Source: Pelagibaculum spongiae (lineage in GTDB: Bacteria; Pseudomonadota; Gammaproteobacteria; Enterobacterales; Pelagibaculaceae). Taken from it: a stretch of 64,000 bases of DNA. The translations under genes were made by a program, and so were the position numbers. Positions 35,420 to 48,458 of this stretch are shown here, piece after piece. The stretch's first letter is position 1. Each line of letters begins with the position of its first letter. The notes below the pieces were generated by a model. It was not told the origin of the DNA and searched no databases. It saw only the letters and a program-made list of their open reading frames with translations. Where the stretch lies: the NCBI RefSeq assembly GCF_003097315.1, contig NZ_QDDL01000003.1, positions 186,001 to 250,000 of the forward strand. Reading direction: 5' to 3'.

Positions 35420-35710
35420 TCAAGCCCCCGAAGGCAAAGCTTTCGCAACGACTCTTTTCAAAAACACTTCAACCGCAATAAAAGCAAATGGGACGATCGA
35501 AGCTAAAAACACTGCAAACCATACCAGCAGCGACCAGTTGTTTTTATGTGAGACTTGCAAGGAAAAAATTAAATACAGAACAAACAAAACGCCGTGGAAC
35601 ATGCCTAAGGCAAACACCAGTTCACGGCTGATCAAACCCAGCGTGACACTGAGAATGGTCAGATACGACAAACCTTCTAACACACTAATCGTTCGGAAAA
35701 CTTTTAACAC
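35420..35710 (-). CDS. DUF3817 membrane protein
   Basis: The 96-residue protein has three membrane helices. It matches DUF3817 with VFRTISVLEGLSYLTIL and the helix GMFHGVLFVLYLIF containing a conserved His. The function is unknown. The GTG at 35708-35710 was chosen because of the ribosome site AGGAG 6-7 nt upstream; the frame could also start at TTG 35731. Confidence 0.85.
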   Translation of the reverse strand: MLKVFRTISVLEGLSYLTILSVTLGLISRELVFALGMFHGVLFVLYLIFSLQVSHKNNWSLLVWFAVFLASIVPFAFIAVEVFLKRVVAKALPSGA

Positions 35711-36042
35711 AAACAACTCCTGCTTTATCAATTATCAAGTCATTTCATCTATCTGAGATGCGACTCAAGATATTTTGATTTTTGTTTTCAATTTAACTTC
35801 CATGTCAATGGATTCCCACCTTCCCTGGTGAGAATGACGTTTCGGTGTTGCATTTTAAATCCGAAGCCAAAAGCTTGCTCTGTCATTCCGAGCAAGAAGT
35901 GTATGGGTGCATGGATTAGAACGATGCAGACAGAAAATACTCCCGACATTTTTCTGCATTTTCTCCATCCATGGTGGTCACGCCAAAGCCGAGAAACCGG
36001 AACCCAAACACCAAGAATGGCAACTCAAAAGTAATAAATTAA
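35711..36042. other. intergenic region with REP-like fragments
   Basis: No gene is supported. REP-type pieces such as GGTGAGAATGACG (35828-35840) and GTCATTCCGAGCAAG (35881-35895) are present. Confidence 0.4.
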
Positions 36043-36621
36043 TCATCCACTAATCAGCTGCATAATTTCATCTAAGTGCTGACAGGTGATATCCGCTTGA
36101 TCGGCATATTCCGGCAAACCATCGGGTGCATAAAGGCACGAGACCATTTTGGCATTGTTTGCGGCTTGTACATCGTAAAGGTAATCACCGATATAGATAA
36201 TGTCCTCGGCGGCAATGTTCCATTCTTTTGCAATGATTAATAACCCGGCGGGGTCTGGCTTGGCGGGTGCATCATCACGGGTAATTAAAAAGGGAATATC
36301 GAGCTGGTTATTGTCTAGTTTGATTCTGGCGGCTTTGACAAAGTTGCGAGTAACAATCGCGATAGGAATATTGAGCTGGTTTAAATGTTCAACCAAGGCC
36401 TTAGCACCGGGAAGTACCGTGGCGGTTTTTGCATCGTCTAGTTCAATCTGCTGGATAATCTCTAGCGCATTAGCTTGTTCTGCTTGGGGGAGTTGCGCGA
36501 CATATTGAAGAATATCAATAGCAACCGGGCAGCCAACCTGCTGGCGCATGAGCTGAAAATCTAGCGATGAACTAACCAGTGTGCCGTCGAGATCGAATAT
36601 GACTGCTTTAAAATTCGGCAT
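36043..36621 (-). CDS. HAD family hydrolase
   Basis: The 192-residue protein has HAD motif I (FDLDGTLVSSS, residues 9-19), motif II (VTRNF), motif III (KPDPAGL) and motif IV (IYIGDYLYD). The cap is small and helical, as in subfamily IA phosphoglycolate-phosphatase-like enzymes. The substrate is a small phosphate ester; which one is not known. The gene stands alone. Confidence 0.9.
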   Translation of the reverse strand: MPNFKAVIFDLDGTLVSSSLDFQLMRQQVGCPVAIDILQYVAQLPQAEQANALEIIQQIELDDAKTATVLPGAKALVEHLNQLNIPIAIVTRNFVKAARIKLDNNQLDIPFLITRDDAPAKPDPAGLLIIAKEWNIAAEDIIYIGDYLYDVQAANNAKMVSCLYAPDGLPEYADQADITCQHLDEIMQLISG

Positions 36622-36810
36622 TTTACCGTCCGTAACTAACGCGGCAGAACAGCCTAACCGAAAGCAGATTGTTTACAAAGAAATGCCAGCAACTTGTAGG
36701 TTGCATCGAGCTGAAAGCGAGCCACAACAATCAATGGAAAAACACCTATATTGATTGCTGTAGCTCGCTCTGATCAAAAAAAATCAGATTAAAAACAGCT
36801 ATTTTTTACG

Positions 36811-40157
<3,347 letters not shown>

Positions 40158-40417
40158 GGGTGGTTCTCCTGATCATCCGGAAAGAACGCCATGTAAGGTT
40201 TCAAATCAACTGCAGACATCCGAAACCATTAGATTTGGAGCAGCGAAAATTGTCTTGTTGCAGCCGAGTCTACGCCTTGTTTGGCGTGTATTATTGTTAG
40301 TGTGGAGGTAAAATAACAGGATTTCATATCTGGCTCCAGTGAATATTCCTGCGATATATTCCACTGCTCATCATTCGCAAAACCATTAAGCCTTAAAAAA
40401 CAAACGGCGCATATCTA
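40158..40417. other. intergenic region upstream of fadB
   Basis: No gene is seen. The fadBA promoter must lie here. The imperfect inverted pair GGTTTC ... GAAACC at 40196-40227 is noted without a firm assignment. Confidence 0.35.
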
Positions 40418-40460
40418 CCCAAACCATTTCAAAATTCTTCACCTTGAAATGGTTTGGGTA
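40418..40460. repeat. 16-bp perfect palindrome, terminator of traT or dispersed element
   Basis: The arms ACCCAAACCATTTCAA and TTGAAATGGTTTGGGT have an 11-nt loop. A similar palindrome (ACCCCAGCCACTTC / GAAGTGGCTGGGGT) lies at 58005-58046 after trkH, and a half-site (TACCCAAATCACTTCAAGG) lies at 21550-21569. It may act as the traT terminator, although its T-run is poor. Confidence 0.75.
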
Positions 40461-40492
40461 TTCGCCGCTTCTATTAAGCTACTTAATTACAA

Positions 40493-41230
40493 TCAGAGCA
40501 TGCCGCCCAGCGAGTTCGCCAAGCCTTTCTTTAAATCAGGTAATGCTGCGGGAAAATCTAGATTCACCTGGTTAGCAGTAGAGACTATACGAGTTTGGTA
40601 GCGCTTCCAGTCTGAAGTGCCGCTATAGTTGACGGTTCGGGCACCTGAAGTACCTTGCTTGAGGTCGTGCTGACTACTTTCTGAAACCTGCACATTACCG
40701 GCACGTTCAGATAACTGAATATCGGTAATAATGGTGTAGGTGACATCTTGAACAAATGCATTGGCTGCGGTTTCAACAATACCGCCAACCAAACCGCCGC
40801 CTACGACCCCTTCCCAACTACTGGTAGCCAAGCCGCCTGCCGCCGCACCTGCACTAACGCCACCAACAGAGCTGCCATAGCCGCCGCTATATGCCTGTTC
40901 TGCAGCAGTTGGGCTAATTTTACCTGCCTGTAGAATATTGGCTTGTAGTAAATAATACGCCTGACTCGGCTCATTCATCACTTTATAGCCGCGGCTAGCC
41001 AGTGCGCTACGAAGCTCTTGCTCAAGACTTAAATCTTGCTTGTCAGAAGTATTTCGCTGCTGGATAAAAACCGTTTTCTTATCTGAGTCAACCGGATCGA
41101 GGAAGATGGTTGCACTCATTCTGGTCTGCACATCAAGATTTCGCTTAGCAATGGCAGTATGAGTAGCTGCACAACCAGAGATCATTACAGAAGCAGCAAC
41201 AATTGCTGCGACAACAGTCTTATTATTCAT
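40493..41230 (-). CDS. traT: TraT-like complement resistance lipoprotein
   Basis: The 245-residue protein has a lipoprotein signal peptide ending in the lipobox SGCAATH. The mature protein matches TraT: AIAKRNLDVQTRMSATIFLD near the start and a glycine-rich hydrophobic middle (YSGGYGSSVGGVSAGAAAGG), which may insert in the outer membrane. In F plasmid TraT blocks mating-pair formation and lowers complement killing. Here no conjugation genes are near, so it is a chromosomal homologue with unknown target. The ATG at 41228-41230 was chosen over an upstream in-frame ATG at 41290, because it gives a normal signal peptide. Confidence 0.9.
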   Translation of the reverse strand: MNNKTVVAAIVAASVMISGCAATHTAIAKRNLDVQTRMSATIFLDPVDSDKKTVFIQQRNTSDKQDLSLEQELRSALASRGYKVMNEPSQAYYLLQANILQAGKISPTAAEQAYSGGYGSSVGGVSAGAAAGGLATSSWEGVVGGGLVGGIVETAANAFVQDVTYTIITDIQLSERAGNVQVSESSQHDLKQGTSGARTVNYSGTSDWKRYQTRIVSTANQVNLDFPAALPDLKKGLANSLGGML

Positions 41231-41587
41231 CCTTGTACCCACTGTATTATTGTTTTTCACCAGTAAGAAAATTGCTCGATTCCAAAGCAATACTGCATTC
41301 CATGCAATTTAGACCTGTTGAGGTGTATTGATTGTATATGGGTTTGACTGCTTGACAACAAAAGAGAACAGATTAGTTTGCTGATACCGGTGTTAATTAA
41401 CCGGCCGATTTAAAACGGGTGTGGATATATTACACATATAGATATGCTTGCAGCGGCATTCAGCCTTTTTACGAGATGTATTATGTCACTGCATTAAACG
41501 TTGCGTTTGTTCTTGCATTAATTTGCCGAAATAGAACATATAAACTTGGCCGTTCAATCGGCGTCTACTCAATGTAAACTCTCAATT

Positions 41588-41702
41588 CCCGGGAGCGTCG
41601 TAGGCTTACTCAGGCTACAAAAACCAATTGATTTTCATTCCAAAAGCTTCAATTAATACCGAACTAACGTAGGTTGGGTAAGCCTATAGGCGCACCCAAC
41701 AT
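41588..41702. repeat. solitary copy of the 97-bp repeat family
   Basis: The piece includes TAGGTTGGGTAAGCCTATAG, GCGCACCCAACA, and CAATTAATACCGAAC, as in the tandem array at 29843-30172. Its left part has an inverted block (GTAGGCTTACTCAGGCTAC) also found in the diverged copy at 29600-29700. The rest of 41231-41587 has no gene. Confidence 0.8.
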
Positions 41703-41783
41703 TTATATATTCAAAATTGCTCTATTCATGACAGAAAAAGCCTGCCACCCATGACTTAGATCGTTATCTTTGAATTGAAAAAA

Positions 41784-41812
41784 AACGGCGCTAAGGAGCA
41801 CCGTTTTTACTG
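41784..41812 (-). terminator. terminator of the hemerythrin gene
   Basis: Read leftward, the stem AACGGTGCT / AGCGCCGTT with a 4-nt loop is followed by T8. Confidence 0.92.
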
Positions 41813-41823
41813 AAGCAGTATTT

Positions 41824-42351
41824 TTATAACACAGCAAACTCATCGGGATGACGATATAGCGGATACAAGTAGTTTTCTTCAGCATCAATACGCCGTGTGA
41901 GCACCTCACCAATTTGGTCAAATACCGAGCGAAACTCTGCACTGGATACATCTGCACCTGGTTCACCGTATTGCTTTAAAAAACTAAATGCAGTGCGGCC
42001 GATATCGGTCATCTCACGCCGGTATTCTGAGATTAACTCAAGGTTGTCTTCATCTGCTTTATAGCAATGCTGCATATAGATGTAGAAATTTAGATTTTCA
42101 TCCAACAAATGAGCACGCAGCGCATCTTGTAGACGCTTTAATAAAGCGGGTATCGCGCTAAATTCTTGTTGTTGTAATTTTTCAGCAACTTGACCATATA
42201 AGCCCAATAGCTCTTGATGATCACTGGAATATTTCTTGATCAAATCTGGCTTGAAGCTGATACCTGTTCCAGGTGCTACAGATTTAACCTCAACAGCGAC
42301 CGGTTTTTGCTCAGGCGCTTTGTTCTTTTTTTTGCTGAACCAACCAAACAT
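41824..42351 (-). CDS. hemerythrin domain protein
   Basis: The 175-residue cytoplasmic protein has a basic N-terminus and a helical bundle from residue 35. The metal-site pattern of hemerythrin HHE domains is partly seen: SSDHQELLGLYG, RAHLLDENLNFYIYMQH and DAEENYLYPLYR (Glu and Tyr where His is more usual). Such proteins bind O2 or NO, or buffer iron. ATG 42349-42351 has ribosome site AGAGGTG. The frame extends to 42546 without support. The gene is monocistronic. Confidence 0.85.
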   Translation of the reverse strand: MFGWFSKKKNKAPEQKPVAVEVKSVAPGTGISFKPDLIKKYSSDHQELLGLYGQVAEKLQQQEFSAIPALLKRLQDALRAHLLDENLNFYIYMQHCYKADEDNLELISEYRREMTDIGRTAFSFLKQYGEPGADVSSAEFRSVFDQIGEVLTRRIDAEENYLYPLYRHPDEFAVL

Positions 42352-42550
42352 CCGCTCACCTCTTATAACGACAAAACCAAAAGACAAGTCACTTTTATTA
42401 ATGAAAACAAATGTGTGACTAATAGATGCATGTTGCATGCATTGTTGGGCGCATCCTATCATAGCCTTGTCGTTAGAGGAAAAAGAAAAACTTATGCAGC
42501 CGCTCTGCTCGAAAGCACAACAGTATTTGGTGTAACAAGTGTGCACAAGC

Positions 42551-42826
42551 TCACAACTTTTCTTGAGCCACCATTAATTGCTCTTTGGTTTTTTTAGGTA
42601 GTTTTTTAATTTCAATTTCACGCTTTAAAGCCTGCGATCGGTCTGCAACTTGCTCGCTATAAACCAGCTTTACCGGCAGCCTTGCTCTAACATATTTTGC
42701 AGTTAACTTGCCGCCTGCTTGATGCTCTTTCTCACGACGAACAATATCGGTGGTCACACCGGTATAAAGGCTGTTATCACAACAGCGCAGCATGTAAACA
42801 AACCACGGCGGCTTTTCTTTGCTCAT
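42551..42826 (-). CDS. GIY-YIG nuclease superfamily protein (YhbQ/UPF0213-like)
   Basis: The 91-residue protein is one GIY-YIG domain: FVYMLRCCDNSLYTGVTTDI (the VYML and LYTG strands replacing GIY and YIG), the Arg in RREKEH, and KREIEIKKLPKKTKEQL. Proteins of this type are small DNA-binding nucleases of unknown cell role. ATG 42824-42826 was chosen over an upstream TTG. Confidence 0.93.
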   Translation of the reverse strand: MSKEKPPWFVYMLRCCDNSLYTGVTTDIVRREKEHQAGGKLTAKYVRARLPVKLVYSEQVADRSQALKREIEIKKLPKKTKEQLMVAQEKL

Positions 42827-42933
42827 ATACCAATCCAATCCAATTCAATTTGATTACGCTTTCATTTCTATCAGGAAGCCGCCAGATATTCGTCTGGTTT
42901 CTTGCAATAGATATTATACCTCGATAACTCAAC

Positions 42934-43034
42934 ACTGGGAGCGAGGGCGGCCCGCCTGCAAAGTGCCGAAGGCGCAAAAAATCAACGCAAACGCTGTCTC
43001 ATTCGTATGCAGGCGAGCCGCCTGCGCTCCCAGT
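42934..43034. repeat. 101-bp palindromic REP-like element
   Basis: The arms at 42934-42959 (ACTGGGAGCGAGGGCGGC...) and 43009-43034 (...GCCTGCGCTCCCAGT) are inverted copies of 26 nt with three mismatches. A single arm (ACTGGGAGCGCGGGCAACTC) stands at 53544-53570. The sequence is a widespread repeat type in proteobacteria and has no gene. It lies between the GIY-YIG gene and the lysS terminator. Confidence 0.88.
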
Positions 43035-43141
43035 AAAAACAAGGTGCAGTTTTTCTCTAGTGATATAAGCCATAAAGACTAACCCGCTAGATATTTACAA
43101 TGATCACTACTAAAACCAACTAACCTATTAAAAAGGCAATA

Positions 43142-43176
43142 AAAAACCCGCAGAAATTACTTACCGCAGGTTTTTA
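43142..43176 (-). terminator. terminator of lysS
   Basis: Read leftward, the stem AAACCTGC / GCGGGTTT (one G-U) with a 14-nt loop is followed by TTTTT. Confidence 0.85.
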
Positions 43177-43198
43177 TTAAACATTAAAAAACTGAAAC

Positions 43199-44686
43199 TT
43201 ACTTTTCTTGCGGACGCATATGCGGGAACAATATGACATCTTTAATAGTAGGTGCATTGGTGAACAGCATGACCAAACGGTCAATACCGATGCCTTCACC
43301 TGCCGTTGGCGGTAAGCCATACTCTAATGCGTTGATGTAATCAGCATCGTAATGCATTGCTTCATCGTCACCTGCAGCTTTCTCAGCTACTTGATCTTTG
43401 AAACGCTGCGCCTGATCGTCTGCATCATTTAACTCTGAGAAACCGTTAGCGATTTCACGACCACCAACAAAGAACTCAAAGCGATCGGTTACGAATGGGT
43501 CATCATTATTACGACGCGCCAACGGAGAAACTTCAGTCGGGTAACGCGTAATAAAAGTAGGCTGCATTAAGCGGTGCTCTACCGTTTTCTCAAAAATTTC
43601 AATCTGGATTTTACCCAGACCGTAGAAATCTTTTAACGGGATTTCCAAGTCAGTCGCAACCTTAGTCGCGCCTTCCAATGTGTCGATATCAGATGCTTTC
43701 AACTCAGGATTGTAATGCAAGATTGAATCAAACACCGACATGCGAACAAATGGCTGACCGAAGTCGAACTGCTCACCCTGATAAGTAATTTCAGTGGTAC
43801 CCATTACATCTTTAGAAACGGTACGCAGCATGTCTTCGGTTAAATCCATCAGGTCGTTGTAATCAGCGTATGCCTGATAAAATTCCAACATGGTGAATTC
43901 AGGGTTATGACGGGTCGACAAACCTTCGTTACGGAAGTTACGGTTAATTTCGAATACTCGCTCGAAACCACCCACGACCAAACGCTTCAAATACAGTTCT
44001 GGTGCGATACGTAAATACATATCGATATCCAGTGCATTGTGATGGGTTACAAAAGGACGTGCTGTTGCACCACCTGGAATAACCTGCAGCATCGGTGTTT
44101 CGGCTTCAACAAAATCACGCTGCGCTAAATAATTGCGAATACCGCTGACGATTTTTGCGCGAATTTTAAATGCGTTGCGCGATTCTTCGTTAACAATTAA
44201 ATCGACATAACGCTGGCGATACTTCATTTCCTGGTCAGCCAAGCCATGGTGCTTGTCTGGCAATGGACGCAAAGATTTGGTCAGCAGCTCAACCTGCTCC
44301 ATATTAACGTACAAATCACCTTTACCTGATTTACACAAAGTACCGCTAACACCGACGATATCGCCTAAGTCCCAGCTCTTAATGCCTTTTAATACGTCGC
44401 CATCCAACCCTTTACGGTTAACATATAGCTGGATGCGACCGGTCATATCTTGCAGTACCATAAAAGCACCACGGTTCAACATAATTCGACCAGCAACCGA
44501 CGCTTGAACATTTAATTCAACCAGTTCTTCTTTCGATTTATCCGAATATTGTTTCTGCAGGTTCTCAGCATAATCGCTTCTACGGAACTGATTAGGAAAA
44601 GGGTTTCCTTGTTCACGTAAGGCATTTAACTTTTCACGGCGAACCGCGATCAGCTTGTTTTCATCCTGTTGGATATTTTCTGACAT
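43199..44686 (-). CDS. lysS: lysine--tRNA ligase
   Basis: LysS is a class II aminoacyl-tRNA synthetase that charges tRNA-Lys. The 495-residue protein has an N-terminal OB-fold anticodon domain (about residues 55-150) and motif 2 [21 protein letters not shown] (about residues 262-282). Motif 3 is [10 protein letters not shown] near the C-terminus. It lies downstream of prfB by 113 bp, the conserved prfB-lysS order of gammaproteobacteria. A ribosome site (AGGTTAG) precedes the ATG. Confidence 0.97.
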   Translation of the reverse strand: MSENIQQDENKLIAVRREKLNALREQGNPFPNQFRRSDYAENLQKQYSDKSKEELVELNVQASVAGRIMLNRGAFMVLQDMTGRIQLYVNRKGLDGDVLKGIKSWDLGDIVGVSGTLCKSGKGDLYVNMEQVELLTKSLRPLPDKHHGLADQEMKYRQRYVDLIVNEESRNAFKIRAKIVSGIRNYLAQRDFVEAETPMLQVIPGGATARPFVTHHNALDIDMYLRIAPELYLKRLVVGGFERVFEINRNFRNEGLSTRHNPEFTMLEFYQAYADYNDLMDLTEDMLRTVSKDVMGTTEITYQGEQFDFGQPFVRMSVFDSILHYNPELKASDIDTLEGATKVATDLEIPLKDFYGLGKIQIEIFEKTVEHRLMQPTFITRYPTEVSPLARRNNDDPFVTDRFEFFVGGREIANGFSELNDADDQAQRFKDQVAEKAAGDDEAMHYDADYINALEYGLPPTAGEGIGIDRLVMLFTNAPTIKDVILFPHMRPQEK

Positions 44687-44799
44687 AACTAACCTGCAAA
44701 AGTAATTACTGCGGCGACATCACCGCGAAAAAAATCAGGTAACCAGATACACCCGCTGCGCTTGAAAATGCTTTGGGCATACATCTAGCTAAAATAAAC

Positions 44800-45898
44800 T
44801 TATAAACCTTGCTTGAGACTGGCTTCGATAAACTGATCCAAATCTCCATCAAGTACTGCACCGGTATTGCCGGTTTCGACACCCGTTCGCAAATCCTTGA
44901 TACGCGATTGATCCAGAACATAAGAACGGATCTGACTGCCCCAACCAATATCAGATTTACTGTCTTCCATTGCTTGTTTGTCTGCATTGCGCTTGAGCAT
45001 TTCCAGCTCATACAATTTTGCGCGCAGCTGTTTCATCGCTTGATCTTTGTTCTTATGCTGCGAGCGATCGTTTTGACATTGGGTCACAGTATTGGTCGGC
45101 AAGTGGGTAATTCGAACCGCAGATTCAGTTCGGTTTACGTGCTGACCGCCTGCACCTGAAGCACGATAAACATCGATGCGTAAGTCGGCTGGATTAATTT
45201 CAATGGCAACATCGTCATCTACTTCAGGGGAGACAAAGACCGAAACAAATGAAGTATGTCGGCGGCTGTTGCTATCAAAAGGAGATTTACGAACTAACCG
45301 ATGAACGCCGCTTTCGGTGCGCAACCAACCAAAAGCGTATTCGCCACTGATTTGAATCACTGCACTTTTAACGCCGGTTACTTCACCTTGCGAGACTTCC
45401 ATCAGTTCTGCTTTAAAACCTTTGGCTTCTGCCCAGCGCAAGTACATGCGTAAAATCATGTTGGCCCAATCTTGAGCCTCGGTGCCACCAGAGCCTGATT
45501 GAATTTCCAAAAAGCAGTTATTCGGGTCCATTTCATTTGAAAACATCCGGCGGAATTCTAGTGTTTCCAATTTCTCTTGCTGTCGTTCCAAGTCACCTAA
45601 CACTTCCTGAAACAGATCATCGTCTTGTTCCATGGCAGCCATTTCAAGCAGTTCAGCTGCATCAGAAAGGCCGGAATCAAGCGACTCAATTGTCTCGACT
45701 ACCGCTTCCAATGATGAGCGTTCTTTTCCTAAAGCTTGCGCCCGCTCAGGCTCATTCCAGACTTCAGGTAATTCAAGCTCACGATTAACTTCTTCTAGTC
45801 GTTCTTTCTTGACGACATAGTCAAAGGTACCCCCTCAGGACGTCTAAACGCGCCTGGAGATCTTTGATTCTTTGTTCAGTGGAAGCAGTTTCCAACAT
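44800..45898 (-). CDS. prfB: peptide chain release factor 2, programmed +1 frameshift
   Basis: RF2 ends translation at UGA and UAA. The first frame starts at ATG 45896-45898 ([20 protein letters not shown]) and reaches UGA at 45821-45823 after 25 codons. A +1 shift at CUU-UGA-C continues as [18 protein letters not shown] to the end, giving 365 residues, the standard length. The stop-recognition motif SPF ([11 protein letters not shown]) and the catalytic GGQ ([15 protein letters not shown]) are present. The frameshift gives autoregulation by RF2 level. lysS follows. Confidence 0.97.
45817..45836 (-). promoter_or_regulatory. prfB: prfB +1 frameshift signal
   Basis: Read leftward the site is AGGGGGTACCTTTGAC. 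The Shine-Dalgarno-like AGGGGG stands just before the CTT-TGA-C slippery stop, as in E. coli. Confidence 0.95.
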
Positions 45899-46451
45899 AG
45901 TCTGATCAGCTAGGTGATAAAGGCGAGAAATTTTACCTGATCTAGGCTTGTCAACCAACTAAAAAACGCCCCTTGGCAGGTGATTAGCCAGTTTTGCCGA
46001 CCAACTCACTTCAAGCATTACATTGATTCGCCTTACAAATGGTTAGACAATTACAATTTATTAAGCGGCCTGGCTGCAAAATATCTATAGCTAGGGCTGC
46101 TAGAAAATCCAACGGATAACAAATCAGCCGGCGGGACTTGCAGACTGGTGGGTAGTCTCCATTCAATAGTTAGAACTTAATGGAATACAAGCAAGAGCAT
46201 TTTGAATAGATTATAATTTTCTATATCGGGATTTTTTTTCGATTGTTGTTTTGATGGTTACTGCTGGTATTTTGAACTTCATTAAATCAATCTAACTAAC
46301 AATCACTGGCTAAAGCCGATAGCTTCGTACTACGGACTGAAAGCCCCATCAATACAAACCTACACCTTGTGAATTTTTCCCATGATTAAATTTATCATAG
46401 CTAAAGTTGACCGAATAAAGTCGGTGATTTTAACCTTAAAATTGGAGAATA
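45899..46451. other. intergenic region upstream of prfB, no gene seen
   Basis: The stretch holds the prfB promoter and AT-rich DNA. No frame or hairpin worth calling was found. Confidence 0.4.
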
Positions 46452-46489
46452 AAAAGGCGACTTAGTTAAGTACTAAATCGCCTTTTTAC
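46452..46489 (-). terminator. terminator of the spondin operon
   Basis: Read leftward, the stem AAAAAGGCGA...TAG / CTAA.TCGCCTTTTT is near perfect (46453-46489), 34 nt after the stop. It is nearly symmetric and could end transcripts from both sides. Confidence 0.88.
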
Positions 46490-46522
46490 ATTCACTGCAA
46501 AAAAATTAACTACGAAACTAAA

Positions 46523-47248
46523 TTAACGCATTCGAGTAATTTTAATGCTCATTGCCGGGTTATCAAACTTGTGAACGCTGGTTAACACAGAACCGGTTAA
46601 TCCATCGTCTGCAGTTACAACACCTGAGTGCAAGGCCACCTTATTTTGGAAGTCATCCCGCACTGCTGAAAAGTTACCGCTATCTGCAGTGGTGTCAGCT
46701 GGGCCAGGAATACTACCTGCTACTTCAGTGTTCCTTTCGGTGCCCGCATCATACACATTGCTGCGATAACTCACCGATTGACCAACTGCCAAAGCAGCCA
46801 GCGACACATTATTTAAACCGGTAAATGCATCATTAGTATTTACCAGCATGGTAAAACCACTAATTCGGGTGTCGGTTGATGCTTCATATACTGATAAATT
46901 AATTTCAGCAGATTCACCCGGTTTTAATATCGCTGGATTTACACCATGTTGCAGATAACTTGCATCTGCTACTGCTTGGTCAATTAATGGCTGAGGATTT
47001 CCGCTCTCGGCCATATGTTCTAATTCAACCGAAGCTGCCTGTCCGCCAACCCAAGCACGATAGCCCGTTTCATGCAGCACAATCGCGACTTCTGACATCG
47101 GCTGTGCATTAGTTAAATTGGTTACAGTGACCTGATATTCCGCAACTGGCTCGACCGGTGCAGTTTTATCGTCACTATTGTTGTTGCCACAACCAGCCAA
47201 AACGGTTGCACCAACTAAAGATAAGGCAAGTAATTTCCTGTTAATCAT
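46523..47248 (-). CDS. spondin-domain lipoprotein
   Basis: The 241-residue protein has a lipoprotein signal peptide with lipobox LAGCGNNN. A spondin-type domain follows (about residues 38-238), with TVTNLTNAQPMSE, MLVNTNDAFTGLNNVSL and YDAGTERNTE. These motifs also occur in its neighbour. Spondin domains act in adhesion or extracellular matrix contacts in animals. Bacterial members are exported proteins of unknown partner. It is the second gene of a two-gene operon, 14 bp after the first. Confidence 0.9.
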   Translation of the reverse strand: MINRKLLALSLVGATVLAGCGNNNSDDKTAPVEPVAEYQVTVTNLTNAQPMSEVAIVLHETGYRAWVGGQAASVELEHMAESGNPQPLIDQAVADASYLQHGVNPAILKPGESAEINLSVYEASTDTRISGFTMLVNTNDAFTGLNNVSLAALAVGQSVSYRSNVYDAGTERNTEVAGSIPGPADTTADSGNFSAVRDDFQNKVALHSGVVTADDGLTGSVLTSVHKFDNPAMSIKITRMR

Positions 47249-47262
47249 TTGGAAACCCTCGC

Positions 47263-48054
47263 TTATTTAACGGTTACGGTAATTCTTGCAACCGGGTTCA
47301 ACCAACGATGTACTCTGGAATCCAGATCACTCGTACCACCATCTAGGTTATCGTCGCCCTGGCTACCGCGGTGAATATGTATGTTGGTATTATTATCCGA
47401 TCCAGAAATTCCATTAATACCATTTAGGCCGCCAGTACCGCGAAAGCCTCTACCTGATTCAACCAAGTCTGACGGGTTCGGAATCGTTAAATTTGCATCA
47501 GAGTTTTCATCAACTGCAAGCAACTCAGTATTGGCTTCTGTACCCGCATCATACGCATTCAAGTTAATCGTGTAAGTACCAGCTTCAGTAGGAATCTTCC
47601 ACGAATTTAAACCAACAAATGCATCATTGGTTGGCAATAACATCGCAGCAACGGATAAATAAGCATTAGTTTCACTGCTAGTTACTTGAATTATTGGAGC
47701 AGTTACGCCTGGGCTAACTTCAACGTTTGGCGTTTTTGCAGCAGGAAAAGTAACGCCAGTGCTTGGCGAACCTTCAGCCAAGCTAGCAGGAAATACACTG
47801 GCATTGGCAGCAGTCAAATCTGCATGAACCAATGCAATATCGCCACCTTCCGCCAGAGCTTCTAGAGATGCTGAAGCAGCAATTCCCGTCTCAAAAATAC
47901 TTGTTTCTGCAGTGTGAGCCGCAGCAACAAACGGTGTGAAATAAATGCCATTTGTCAGGTTTTCAATCTGAATTTCTAATTCTGCAGCAGATACATTCGC
48001 AGATAATCCTGCAACGATAGCCAGAGATAAAGCCCCCACCCGAAAGCGTTTCAT
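47263..48054 (-). CDS. secreted spondin-domain protein
   Basis: The 263-residue protein has a Sec signal peptide (MKRFRVGALSLAIVAGLSAN...AA). The spondin domain (about residues 25-260) has IENLTNGIYFTPF, MLLPTNDAFVGLNSW and NAYDAGTEANTELL. A Gly- and Asn-rich piece with NGISGSDNNTNIHIHRG near residue 215 may bind metal. It shares domain type with the following gene but not close identity, so the pair is an old duplication. It is the first gene of the operon; no promoter was picked. Confidence 0.9.
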   Translation of the reverse strand: MKRFRVGALSLAIVAGLSANVSAAELEIQIENLTNGIYFTPFVAAAHTAETSIFETGIAASASLEALAEGGDIALVHADLTAANASVFPASLAEGSPSTGVTFPAAKTPNVEVSPGVTAPIIQVTSSETNAYLSVAAMLLPTNDAFVGLNSWKIPTEAGTYTINLNAYDAGTEANTELLAVDENSDANLTIPNPSDLVESGRGFRGTGGLNGINGISGSDNNTNIHIHRGSQGDDNLDGGTSDLDSRVHRWLNPVARITVTVK

Positions 48055-48458
48055 TATAGTGATACCTTTTTATGTTTTAATCGATTCTTTTGAATAGTCA
48101 CGTTCAATAAAGTTCACAATTAAATTAAATAAATTTAATTTTTTATAAAAAACACTTTATTTTCAACGCAAAAGAGTACATAAGCAGGCTGTAATTTAAA
48201 ATCGCTGTATATTAGCGGAAATAGAAATAGCATTCAGTTCCGCTATAATCCTAACTTTATAGGTTGAATACCATGTTTTTTCTGGCCAATCAGAAAGTTG
48301 AATTTTTATAACCATGTCACTTCAAAATATGCCCACAGAACCTCAAAACAGTTTGGTTATCTGCTCAAACATCGGGCACTTTTACTCACCACTATTTTTC
48401 TAACAAAATTCACTGAACCAACTTTTTCTACTATCTGTTATCGTAGATAACTGTATCG
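48055..48458. other. divergent intergenic region, no gene seen
   Basis: The AT-rich stretch separates the leftward spondin operon from the rightward TVP38 gene and should hold both promoters. None was resolved. Confidence 0.35.
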
